Positions 1 through 6,884 of a DNA stretch of 9,986 nt are shown in pieces. The DNA lies in the NCBI GenBank assembly GCA_934278005.1, contig CAKQWG010000121.1:1-9986 (forward strand), in the 5' to 3' direction. The translations under genes were made by a program, and so were the position numbers. Under the pieces are notes generated by a model, which saw nothing but the letters and a program-made list of their open reading frames with translations, searched no databases and was not told the origin of the DNA. The stretch's first letter is position 1, and every line of letters begins with the position of its first letter. The DNA comes from an uncultured Pirellulaceae bacterium. Lineage in GTDB: Bacteria; Planctomycetota; Planctomycetia; Pirellulales; Pirellulaceae.

Positions 1-1
1 C

Positions 2-1081
2 TCGCCATCTAAGATCGACTCGCCCGCAGAGACTGACACGCCCGCAGAGAGCGATCAAGCCGACGCAGCGGCCATGGATCCCGAGTGGCTCGATACCCAG
101 ACCAAAGTCTTACTGGGCGTGGTGCTGGTAACGCTCGGAATCGCTTCCTTGGTCGGGCAATATTTGCGGCGTCAGCCCACCGAGTCGGTCAATCCAGCTT
201 TGGTCCAGCGGTTTCGTCAGCGGCTGCATGCTTGGTGGTTGATGTGCGCCATCTTAGTGTTTGGCCTATTGTTGCAGCCAACGGGCACGATCGTGCTCTT
301 TGCGCTGGTTTCGTTTTGGGCGCTCCGCGAATTCATTACGATGGCTCCCACGCGGCGCGGCGATCATCGCGCACTGTTTTGGGCCATGATTGTCATCACT
401 CCACTGCAGTACGTCCTGATTGGGCTGGAGCACGGTGGTCTGCGATGGCGCAATGGCCAACCGATCGATTTCTACGGCTTGTACAGCATTATGATCCCGG
501 TCTACGCTTCGCTGCTGGTCCCCGCTCGCATTGCCTTATCCGGAGATCACAAGCGGTTTCTCGAGCGCTCGGCGCAGATCACAATTGGGCTGTTAATCTG
601 CGTCTATTCGCTCAGCTACGCCGCGGCTCTGGTCAATCTGCGACTGGCCACCAGCTCTGGCGCACACTGGACCGGCAGTCCCGCCGGTCTGTTATTTTTC
701 TTTATTCTAATCTCGCAGCTTTCCGACATTCTGCAGTGGGCCTGGGGGCACTTGGTTGGCAAGCGCATCATCGCGGCTGACGTCAGCAGCAGCCGCACCT
801 GGGAGGGCTTCACCGGCGGCACCCTGTCGACCGGCCTAATTGGTGCTGCACTGTACTGGGTAACCCCCTTCTCCTTCTGGGAAGCCTCCTGCATGTCGAT
901 GGTGATTGGCGTGATGGGCATGTTTGGCGGCATGACCATGAGTGCCATTAAACGCGATCGCGGCGTCAACGACTACGGTTCGCTGGTCATGGGACACGCC
1001 GGCGTGCTCGACCGCATCGACACGCTCTGCTTTGCTGCCCCCGTATTCTATCACCTCACCCGCTTCTTCTTTTCGACGTAA
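2..1081 (+). CDS. YnbB/CdsA-type phosphatidate cytidylyltransferase (5' end probably outside window)
   Basis: Integral membrane enzyme expected to make CDP-diacylglycerol from CTP and phosphatidic acid, the precursor of bacterial phospholipids. Counting from the ATG at 74 (335 aa), there are about eight to ten hydrophobic segments (first at about 13-30, last at about 318-333). The sequence follows the layout I recall for E. coli YnbB, including an ALxEF-like segment near 82-87 and SDILQWAWG near 218-226. The C-terminal signature runs from S290 to D316 (KR at 293-294, ND at 299-300, GHAG at 307-310, DRID at 313-316). The usual lysine before the signature Asp is Asn299. ATG 74 has no clear Shine-Dalgarno sequence, and its frame stays open to base 2, encoding an acidic Ser/Thr-Pro-Ala-Glu stretch, so the true start is probably upstream; ATG 74 remains an alternative. 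Family call is secure; substrate specificity is inferred. Confidence 0.85.
   Translation, partial: SPSKIDSPAETDTPAESDQADAAAMDPEWLDTQTKVLLGVVLVTLGIASLVGQYLRRQPTESVNPALVQRFRQRLHAWWLMCAILVFGLLLQPTGTIVLFALVSFWALREFITMAPTRRGDHRALFWAMIVITPLQYVLIGLEHGGLRWRNGQPIDFYGLYSIMIPVYASLLVPARIALSGDHKRFLERSAQITIGLLICVYSLSYAAALVNLRLATSSGAHWTGSPAGLLFFFILISQLSDILQWAWGHLVGKRIIAADVSSSRTWEGFTGGTLSTGLIGAALYWVTPFSFWEASCMSMVIGVMGMFGGMTMSAIKRDRGVNDYGSLVMGHAGVLDRIDTLCFAAPVFYHLTRFFFST
21..50. repeat. 12-bp direct repeat in the cytidylyltransferase N-terminal region
   Basis: CGCCCGCAGAGA occurs at 21-32 and again at 39-50. The 18-bp offset is exactly six codons, so in the cytidylyltransferase frame it gives a repeated (S/T)-P-A-E peptide. 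This supports translation of the region ahead of ATG 74. Confidence 0.7.
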
Positions 1082-1121
1082 AGTGGGGTATGCATCCTGC
1101 TTGCCCACAGGAACAGAAAAA

Positions 1122-1167
1122 CGCAAGCTAGAAACTTACGCCACCGCAAGCGAGAAGCTTACGCCGC
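1122..1167. repeat. Tandem pair of 23-bp repeats at the galT 3' end
   Basis: Two adjacent 23-bp units, 1122-1144 and 1145-1167, match at 20 of 23 positions (differences at unit positions 8, 13 and 22). Both begin CGCAAGC and contain CTTACGCC. They fill much of the 85-bp gap between the convergent cytidylyltransferase and galT genes, and the second unit ends on the first base of the galT stop codon. It could be part of a dispersed planctomycete intergenic repeat family; that is inference. Confidence 0.7.
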
Positions 1168-2267
1168 TATACGTTCACACTGCGCAGCGCTGCGGCGGCC
1201 GATTCGGGTGCCAAAGGATTGATATAGCAGTCGCTTCCCCATTCAAAGCCAGCCACCTTGGTGATCCGCGGAAATAGCTCGATCCGCCAATGAAAGCTCT
1301 CTGGCGATCGCAGTCCGTTGGGCGATGTGTGAATAATGAAGTTGTAGGCCGCATCGGGGAAGCAATGTTCAATCCGCAGCACCAACCGTCGCGTGAGCCA
1401 TGAGAGCTGCGCTAGCTTAGACTCAGTCAACGTCTGGAAACGCGACTCGTGCTCGGTCGGCAGGATGGTAACCATCGATGGAAAGCGACTGGCGAACGGG
1501 CAAAACGCCACGAAGTCGGCCGTGCGTTCGACCAGTCGTACTTTCTGCTCCAGTTCGTCCTCGGCCATGCTGCAAAATAGGCAAGCCGATTTCTTGCTCA
1601 TGAACAGCTCCATGCGCTCAGTAGCGCGGGCCACATCGGCCGGTAGAAGATCGGTTGCGATTAATTGCGAATGGGTATGCACCAGCGAAGCACCCGCATC
1701 CGCTCCCACGTTCTTGAACACCACCCCGTAGGCCAAACCGCGTTCGTCGAGCCAATACCGCAAGCGATCGCGATAGGCGGTGAATACGAGCTGTGCGGCT
1801 TCGCGGTCCAGTTGCGAGATGCTGTGCAGATGGTGCGGGCTCTCCACGATGACCTCGTGGCCACCGGTCAAATCCCTGCGCTGAAACAGATTGATCGATT
1901 CTTCCCCAGCGGCGATCGTCTCCGCCGCGATCGCCTCCACGGGGATCGCGCACTTAGGGATCTCGACCAAGCCCTTCAACGCGGAGTTGACCGCGGGAAA
2001 CTTGTTGGGAACGACGCGCACGTTCCAAGTGGGTGTGTCATTCGACGTGCCACAGGATGACTGAGTCGAGTAGCTTTGTACGGCAGTGGGCGTCTGATGT
2101 TCGTGGCCTGCACAAAATGGACAATTCGTATTGTCCAGCTCACGCGGCGGGGCAATGACATAATCATTGGGCCGCGCGCTGCGCTGCGGTGCCATAATCA
2201 CCCAGCGATCAGCCAGCCAATCGTGGCGCATTTCACTGCTCGTTGCATCATCGCGTTTGTCAGCCAT
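1167..2267 (-). CDS. galT: Galactose-1-phosphate uridylyltransferase family protein (GalT-like)
   Basis: HIT-superfamily nucleotidyltransferase, 366 aa, close to the usual GalT length. GalT swaps UMP between UDP-glucose and galactose-1-phosphate through a uridylyl-histidine intermediate (Leloir pathway, cytoplasm). A Zn-type CPFC motif lies at 49-52, GGHEVIVESPHH at about 135-146, the active-site triad HTHSQ at 197-201, a second CLFC at 229-232, and the C-terminal FHWRIELFPR with H326. The nucleophile should be H199. ATG 2267 is chosen because the GalT N-terminal fold begins soon after it; the longer open frame to 2441 would run inside glgA. It follows glgA by 16 bp on the same strand, so the two are probably co-transcribed. 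HTHSQ differs from E. coli HPHGQ, and the glgA link leaves ADP-glucose phosphorylase as a real alternative. Confidence 0.85.
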   Translation of the reverse strand: MADKRDDATSSEMRHDWLADRWVIMAPQRSARPNDYVIAPPRELDNTNCPFCAGHEHQTPTAVQSYSTQSSCGTSNDTPTWNVRVVPNKFPAVNSALKGLVEIPKCAIPVEAIAAETIAAGEESINLFQRRDLTGGHEVIVESPHHLHSISQLDREAAQLVFTAYRDRLRYWLDERGLAYGVVFKNVGADAGASLVHTHSQLIATDLLPADVARATERMELFMSKKSACLFCSMAEDELEQKVRLVERTADFVAFCPFASRFPSMVTILPTEHESRFQTLTESKLAQLSWLTRRLVLRIEHCFPDAAYNFIIHTSPNGLRSPESFHWRIELFPRITKVAGFEWGSDCYINPLAPESAAAALRSVNV

Positions 2268-2283
2268 GGCGGGTTTCTGCACT

Positions 2284-3783
2284 TCAGAGCGAAAGGTCGC
2301 TATTGATGGTCCGCTCGTAGATGTCCATGTAGTGCTTAGCACTTTGCTCCCACGACCAGTCATCGCGCATTCCTGATTCAACAATTTGATTCCATTGGGG
2401 CTGATTATGCAAATATACGTCGACCGCTTTATTGACCGCACGCTCTAAGCCGACCAACGAGTAGTCATCGAAGCGAAAGCCGTTGGCTGTACGGTTATGC
2501 AGATTTGCGGCGTTGGCGTCGCGCACCGTGTCGGCCAATCCACCCGTGGTATGCACCACCGGCACCGAGCCGTATTTGAGGCTATACAACTGATTCAGTC
2601 CGCAGGGCTCATATCGACTGGGCATCAAAAACATATCGCAAGCCGCCTCGATGCGGTGCGCCATCTGCTCGGAAAACTCCAGACGCAGCGCCAAACGCCG
2701 CGGAGCCATGGCGGCCAGACGCCGCAATTGCTCCTCATAAGCCGGATCGCCGGTCCCCAGAATTGCCCACTGCACATCGCGGCTGACAACCCAGTGCTCC
2801 AGCAACGGAATGATTAGATCCCAACCTTTTTGAGCCGCCATGCGACTGACGATACCGACCAGCGGCATACGCGGTTCGACGTGCAAACTCAACTCGTGCT
2901 GCAGATCATGTTTGCATTTGGCTTTGCCAGACTGCCAATCGTCGACCGAGTAGTTGGCTGTCAAGTGATGGTCGGTCTGCGGATCCCACTGCGTGTAATC
3001 CACTCCATTGACGATGCCTACCAAGTGATCGCCGCGAGCTCGCAAGCTGGCTTCCAATCCACATCCAAATTCAGGCGTGGTGATCTCGCGGGCATAGGTC
3101 GGACTGACGGTCGTGACCGTGTCCGCAAATGAGATGCCCGTCTTCATCAAATTCAGTTCGCCGTACGACTCCATCTGATGATAATTAAAGTACTTCCAGT
3201 CCAAACCTGTCAGCGGCATGTCCACGTGCCAGAAGCGGCCTTGATAGGCTAAGTTGTGAATCGTCATCACCGATCGGACGCGGTCCATCCAACGAAAGCC
3301 GCCATATTTGGTCTCGACGTATGCCGGTACCAACCCAGCTTGCCAATCATGGCAGTGCACGATATCGATATCCAAGTTCAATTGCTCGATGGCTTGGATT
3401 ACTGCGCGGCTGAAGAAACTGAACCGCTCGCAGTTGTCGCGGTACTCACCGTGCCGATCGTGATATAGCCCATCGCGATCGTAGTATTGCGGCTGATCGA
3501 TCAGGTACACATCTACGTTGCTATGCGGCAACTGCGTGCGCAGTAGGCGGCAGGCGACGTGTCGATCTCCAATGGCGATAGTGAAAGTATGCGGTGTCGG
3601 ATCGATGCGCAGTCCGCTACGCATTACGCTGCGGTAAGCGGGCAGAAAAGCGGTGCAGCGACAGCCACACCGCTCCAGCGCCACAGGCAGCGAACCACAC
3701 ACATCGCCCAACCCGCCCGTCTTGGCCAGTGGGACCATCTCGCTTGCAACAGTAGCAACATGTAAGGCGTTCACAGGACTCAA
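2284..3783 (-). CDS. glgA: Glycogen (starch) synthase, ADP-glucose type
   Basis: GT5 glycosyltransferase that transfers glucose from ADP-glucose to the growing alpha-1,4-glucan; cytoplasmic glycogen synthesis. The 499 aa match the family length. Diagnostic sites are the ADP-glucose-binding KTGGLGDV at 21-28, HCHDW at 143-147, NGVD at 259-262, the phosphate-binding SRMAAQKG at 313-320 (R314, K319), and EPCGLNQLYSLKYG at 392-405 followed by TTGGLADT at 412-419. The start is read as TTG (3783): the first beta-strand (NALHVATVASEM) lies before the first internal ATG at 3738, and the only other upstream codons before a stop at 3805 are not starts. No clear Shine-Dalgarno sequence precedes it. A perfect TTGACA sits on the minus strand at 3869-3874, but I see no good -10 for it. 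Confidence 0.95.
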   Translation of the reverse strand: MSPVNALHVATVASEMVPLAKTGGLGDVCGSLPVALERCGCRCTAFLPAYRSVMRSGLRIDPTPHTFTIAIGDRHVACRLLRTQLPHSNVDVYLIDQPQYYDRDGLYHDRHGEYRDNCERFSFFSRAVIQAIEQLNLDIDIVHCHDWQAGLVPAYVETKYGGFRWMDRVRSVMTIHNLAYQGRFWHVDMPLTGLDWKYFNYHQMESYGELNLMKTGISFADTVTTVSPTYAREITTPEFGCGLEASLRARGDHLVGIVNGVDYTQWDPQTDHHLTANYSVDDWQSGKAKCKHDLQHELSLHVEPRMPLVGIVSRMAAQKGWDLIIPLLEHWVVSRDVQWAILGTGDPAYEEQLRRLAAMAPRRLALRLEFSEQMAHRIEAACDMFLMPSRYEPCGLNQLYSLKYGSVPVVHTTGGLADTVRDANAANLHNRTANGFRFDDYSLVGLERAVNKAVDVYLHNQPQWNQIVESGMRDDWSWEQSAKHYMDIYERTINSDLSL

Positions 3784-3989
3784 CTCGATTGGGGAAGGTG
3801 GTGTTCACTGACTGCTTATCGACCAGCGCAGCGGCTCAGGGAAGCGCAGTACAGTTGGGCAGTTGTGCTGTCAAGGGAGCCTTGTCGTGGCCAAGTTCCT
3901 ATGGTCTGCTAATCAGCCTGAACTGCGAGCTGCCGCACGAACCGAACCAGCCATGTCGCAGTCACTCGGGCACTCTGACCAAGCGGCTC

Positions 3990-4030
3990 GACTCAGTGAC
4001 TCAGCCAATTGACTCAGCCAATTGACTCAG
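3990..4030. repeat. GACTCAG-based tandem repeat, 13-bp unit
   Basis: Two exact copies of GACTCAGCCAATT at 3998-4010 and 4011-4023 are followed by a partial copy at 4024-4030. A further GACTCAG lies just ahead at 3990-3996. Degenerate GACTC words continue to about 4070. It lies between the two divergent genes, so replication slippage or a cluster of protein-binding sites are both possible. Confidence 0.8.
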
Positions 4031-4197
4031 CTCAGCGACTCGACTCGGCTGCACGACTCAACTGCACAGGCCAGCAATTTAACACGCTTTGCATTCAATT
4101 GCAGCCAGTTGCCTAGCGGAATGAGGAAAACTTGGGAAAGGCTAATGCGCAGGCCAATCAACTGCCAAACTTCAGCTAAGGATTACGCCCGTTGATA

Positions 4198-4227
4198 TTG
4201 GTATACATTCCCACCGTTGCTTATAAT
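4198..4227 (+). promoter_or_regulatory. Candidate sigma70-type promoter for the DUF2617-like gene
   Basis: A perfect -10 hexamer TATAAT at 4222-4227 is preceded, after an 18-bp spacer, by TTGGTA at 4198-4203 (four of six matches to TTGACA). Transcription from about 4234 would give a leader of about 120 nt before the ATG at 4355. Seen directly as a motif; activity is inferred. Confidence 0.45.
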
Positions 4228-4354
4228 CAAGGGCGAGCTTGTATTACCCTAGGCCGTTGTCGACGACCGCTAGCTGGGGCGTGCGGAGCCGACAGTTATC
4301 AGCTCAGCTTTTCAAAATAATTTTATTCAAAGACTCGTTTAGGATTTATCGGCC

Positions 4355-4915
4355 ATGGACATTTCGACCGTGCGCCCCAAAGTAGCGCAGTTGACGTTTC
4401 AGCTACTAGGTCGCTCTGTGCATCCAGAGTTGTTCCACATCTACAAATCGCATTCTGTCCAGCGGAAAAATTACAGTGCGCGTCTCTATATCACAGCCGA
4501 TGGACACGTCATTAGCTGGACTGCCGGCGGAACGACACTCACCGAAGTTGCCGCTTCCATGCACCAGTTGGTCCCTGTCGGTCGCCGCATGTTCGCCTTA
4601 CCGCTGCGCGATTCGGGCAGCGACTCAATCGAGATTCGTCCCGGTATGACGTACAAATACGCATACCAACTCGAACGCGTCCCGTCAGAGATGTTCTGGA
4701 TGATTCAAACCCAACTGGGCGATGCAGGGCAAAATCACGAATTGATCCAGGTTTTTGATTCCAGCGGCAGAATCGCAATCGGCGGCCTGAGCTTCATCCA
4801 CGTCGATAGCCGCTTGAACAACTTTCGAGTCCAGGCCATCCACACCTTTCCAGATGACTTGGCCCTTGTCAAAACCGAATCGACCTTCTCGTTCCAGCCA
4901 GAGCTCGCGCAGTGA
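4355..4915 (+). CDS. DUF2617-like hypothetical protein
   Basis: 186-aa soluble protein, no signal peptide or membrane segment, no catalytic motif that I can name. The composition suggests a mixed beta-rich fold. The layout matches what I recall of the uncharacterised DUF2617 family found in planctomycetes: an opening VRPKVAQLTFQLLGRSVHPE (residues 6-25), a central ITADGHVISW strand near 46-55 followed by GGTTLTEVAA, and a terminal region with HTFPDD. The function of the family is unknown. A Shine-Dalgarno-like AGGA at 4341-4344 lies 10 nt before the ATG, and a good promoter lies further upstream. The gene stands alone, with genes on both sides on the opposite strand, so it is probably monocistronic. 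Existence of the gene is confident; the family name is from memory. Confidence 0.8.
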   Translation: MDISTVRPKVAQLTFQLLGRSVHPELFHIYKSHSVQRKNYSARLYITADGHVISWTAGGTTLTEVAASMHQLVPVGRRMFALPLRDSGSDSIEIRPGMTYKYAYQLERVPSEMFWMIQTQLGDAGQNHELIQVFDSSGRIAIGGLSFIHVDSRLNNFRVQAIHTFPDDLALVKTESTFSFQPELAQ

Positions 4916-4940
4916 ATGCCTAGATAAGCTTCGGCATACA

Positions 4941-5036
4941 ATCAGCCGTTTTGGCCTTAGCCACGGTTGACTGGTTCATCAGCCGTTTTGGCGTTAGCCA
5001 CGGTTGATCAGCCGTTTTGGCGTTAGCCACGGTTGA
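4941..5036. repeat. Three 30-bp REP-like repeats
   Basis: Near-identical units lie at 4941-4970, 4978-5007 and 5007-5036; the last two overlap by one base and the first is offset by a 7-bp insert (CTGGTTC). Each carries TGGC-loop-GCCA flanked by CCG and CGG, so each can form a short bulged hairpin with a 4-nt loop. The only difference (G to C in the first unit) falls in that loop. The site lies between the convergent ends of the DUF2617-like gene and purK, typical of REP-type elements. Confidence 0.85.
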
Positions 5037-5070
5037 CTGGCAAAAACAGGAAACATCTGCGTGCATACTT

Positions 5071-5092
5071 AGCTGCGAGCCACCGCGCAGCT
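5071..5092 (-). terminator. Hairpin 1 nt after the purK stop codon
   Basis: AGCTGCG (5071-5077) and CGCAGCT (5086-5092) form a perfect 7-bp stem with an 8-nt loop, starting one base after the purK stop. No U-tract follows on the minus strand, so it is not a classical intrinsic terminator. It may instead define or protect the lysS-purE-purK mRNA 3' end. Confidence 0.35.
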
Positions 5093-5093
5093 G

Positions 5094-6305
5094 CTAGACG
5101 TGATGCACTAACGTTTCTCGCAGTTCTTGAGCTGTGATCGCTGCCTCGGACGAGGATTCGTCTAGGACCGTGATGTGTCCTACCTTGCGACCCGGTCGAG
5201 CTTCCGATTTCCCGTACAGGTGCAGATGCGCGGCAGGTTCAGCCAGAACTTTTTCCCAGTTCGGTGGACCCTCTCGCCATAGATCGCCTAGTAAGTTGGC
5301 CATTGCCGCCGGCCGCAGCATCGACGGCGGAACCAGCGGTAGATTGCAGATCGCCCGCACCTGCTGTTCGAACTGACTGCAGGTAAATGCCTCGATCGTC
5401 AAGTGTCCCGAATTGTGAGGGCGAGGAGCGATCTCGTTGACCATCAATTCTCCGTCGCCGCTCACGAAGAACTCCACACAGAATAACCCCAGCACCCCAA
5501 AGGTCGTCGCTATGCCGCGGCAGATCTCGGTGGCTTGATCCTCCAGCCGCTTCAAATGGGTGCTCACCGGACAACGTGTGATGTCCAGGATATGGTTGGT
5601 GTGATCGTTTTCAAACAACGGATAGCACTCGATCTGCCCGCGCGCGTTGCGAGCTGTAACCATGGACACTTCGGCATCGAAATCGATCCACTGCTCAGCG
5701 ATGGCGCTGGTCGTGTCAAATTGCTTCCAGACGCTAACCGCTTCCTCTTTGGACCGAATCAGCGCCTGCCCCTTGCCGTCGTAACCGCTGCGGGCCGTCT
5801 TGAGAACCAGCGGCCAGCCCAGCGTCTGACCGGCTTGTTGCAGCTGCGCCAAGTCAGTGACCGGCTCAAAGGGAGTGGTCGGGAAGCCGGCCTGTTGCAA
5901 AGCGGTTTTTTCCTTCAACCGGTCCTGGCAGATCTCTAAAAAGTCGGCGCTGGGATTGGTCCGCGACGCGCGGCCGCCAATGCGCAGTATCTCACTAGGA
6001 ATGTTTTCGAACTCCAGCGTAATCACCGAGCACAGCTTGGACATCTCCAGGACGAGCTCCTCGTCGGTCTTGCCGCTGAGTGTCGAACAGAAGTGCTTCT
6101 CAGCCGCTTGGCCCGCCGGACAATCGAGCTCGGCTTCCAGCACTGCGACGTGGTAGCCCATCCGCTGGGCAGCATGCGTGAACATTCTGCCGAGCTGTCC
6201 ACCGCCCAGTACGCCCAGCCAACTCCCTGGCTGAATGGTGTCGTTGATGTCTAAATCGATCGACGGCGCGCCGGCCGAGACGTTATCGGTCATGATAGAC
6301 CCCAT
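5094..6305 (-). CDS. purK: 5-(carboxyamino)imidazole ribonucleotide synthase
   Basis: ATP-grasp enzyme converting AIR, ATP and bicarbonate to N5-CAIR in de novo purine synthesis; the product is the substrate of PurE, encoded just upstream. The dinucleotide-like loop GGGQLGRM is at 34-41, TLEFENIP at 96-103, the ATP-grasp loop YDGKGQ at 175-180, the metal/ATP site NEIAPRPHNSGH at 290-301 and KVGHIT at 374-379, in the family order. At 403 aa it exceeds E. coli PurK (about 355), mostly through a polar N-terminal extension of about 28 residues. A second ATG at 6293 (residue 5) is preceded by GGGG and may be the real start. The purE stop lies 32 bp upstream, so the genes are probably co-transcribed and form a functional pair. 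Confidence 0.95.
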   Translation of the reverse strand: MGSIMTDNVSAGAPSIDLDINDTIQPGSWLGVLGGGQLGRMFTHAAQRMGYHVAVLEAELDCPAGQAAEKHFCSTLSGKTDEELVLEMSKLCSVITLEFENIPSEILRIGGRASRTNPSADFLEICQDRLKEKTALQQAGFPTTPFEPVTDLAQLQQAGQTLGWPLVLKTARSGYDGKGQALIRSKEEAVSVWKQFDTTSAIAEQWIDFDAEVSMVTARNARGQIECYPLFENDHTNHILDITRCPVSTHLKRLEDQATEICRGIATTFGVLGLFCVEFFVSGDGELMVNEIAPRPHNSGHLTIEAFTCSQFEQQVRAICNLPLVPPSMLRPAAMANLLGDLWREGPPNWEKVLAEPAAHLHLYGKSEARPGRKVGHITVLDESSSEAAITAQELRETLVHHV

Positions 6306-6337
6306 GCTACAAATGCAGAGTTATGAACGCAGAAATT

Positions 6338-6859
6338 TCAGCCGAGTTGATTATCATCCATGACTGCTTGCGTCTGAGCATCCTGCCAGGCAGCCAGTCT
6401 AGTCAACAGCGCCGCGTCCGTGGTAGCCAACATCCGCGCCGCCAGCAAAGCGGCATTTTTTGCGCCAGCCACGCCGATGGCCATCGTTCCCACCGGCACG
6501 CCCGCTGGCATTTGCACGATCGATAGCAGTGAATCCAGGCCCTGCAGTGCGCGACTCTGCACCGGCACTCCCAGCACCGGCAGCAGCGTACTGGCGGCTA
6601 CCATGCCCGGCAAATGAGCCGCACCGCCAGCACCTGCGATGATGATCCTCAGGCCCCGCTTGGCCGCCGACTCAGCGTATTGGACCATCCACTGCGGAGT
6701 GCGGTGAGCCGATACCACGCGGCACTCACAACCGATGCCCAGATGCTGCAGCAACTCGCTAGCTTCGCGCATCGTCTCCCAGTCGGAGCGACTACCCATG
6801 ATCACGCCCACTAACGCAGCCCCTTGGCCATCCGCCGTAGAAGCAGAACCTTCGCTCAT
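6338..6859 (-). CDS. purE: N5-carboxyaminoimidazole ribonucleotide mutase (class I PurE)
   Basis: Cytoplasmic enzyme, octameric in the family, that rearranges N5-CAIR to CAIR after PurK. At 173 aa it has the normal class I length. GSRSD at 22-26 binds the phosphate, SAHRTP at 50-55 carries the catalytic His52, [11 protein letters not shown] is at 75-85 and MPAGVPVGT at 117-125. A class I assignment agrees with the presence of purK. The ATG at 6859 is chosen because it puts the first strand ([10 protein letters not shown]) about 17 residues in, as usual; the open frame extends to 6925 but would overlap lysS. The lysS stop is 25 bp upstream. No strong Shine-Dalgarno sequence, only a GAG about 9 nt ahead. 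Confidence 0.95.
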   Translation of the reverse strand: MSEGSASTADGQGAALVGVIMGSRSDWETMREASELLQHLGIGCECRVVSAHRTPQWMVQYAESAAKRGLRIIIAGAGGAAHLPGMVAASTLLPVLGVPVQSRALQGLDSLLSIVQMPAGVPVGTMAIGVAGAKNAALLAARMLATTDAALLTRLAAWQDAQTQAVMDDNQLG

Positions 6860-6884
6860 GACAAATACTCGATCCGGAGTGGGG

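Larger units (their letters stand above)
3784..4354. other. 571-bp divergent intergenic region between glgA and the DUF2617-like gene
   Basis: No convincing gene. It holds a minus-strand TTGACA (3869-3874) that may serve glgA although its -10 is poor, a cluster of GACTCA-type repeats (3990-4030), and a plus-strand promoter (4198-4227). The rest, roughly 4031-4190, shows no recognisable element. A 78-codon open frame at 3789-4025 runs into the tandem repeat and resembles no family I know. Confidence 0.6.

Noticed and set aside
2268..2441. Longer N-terminus for the GalT-like protein
   Set aside because: The extra 58 codons lie within the glgA coding end in another frame and show no GalT-like sequence; ATG 2267 fits the family start.
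3789..4025. 78-codon plus-strand open frame upstream of the DUF2617-like gene
   Set aside because: It overlaps the glgA upstream region, runs into the 13-bp tandem repeat, has no ribosome-binding site and resembles no family.
4941..5036. CRISPR array
   Set aside because: The repeat units are almost contiguous (spacing of -1 and 7 bp), so there are no spacers, and no cas gene is present.
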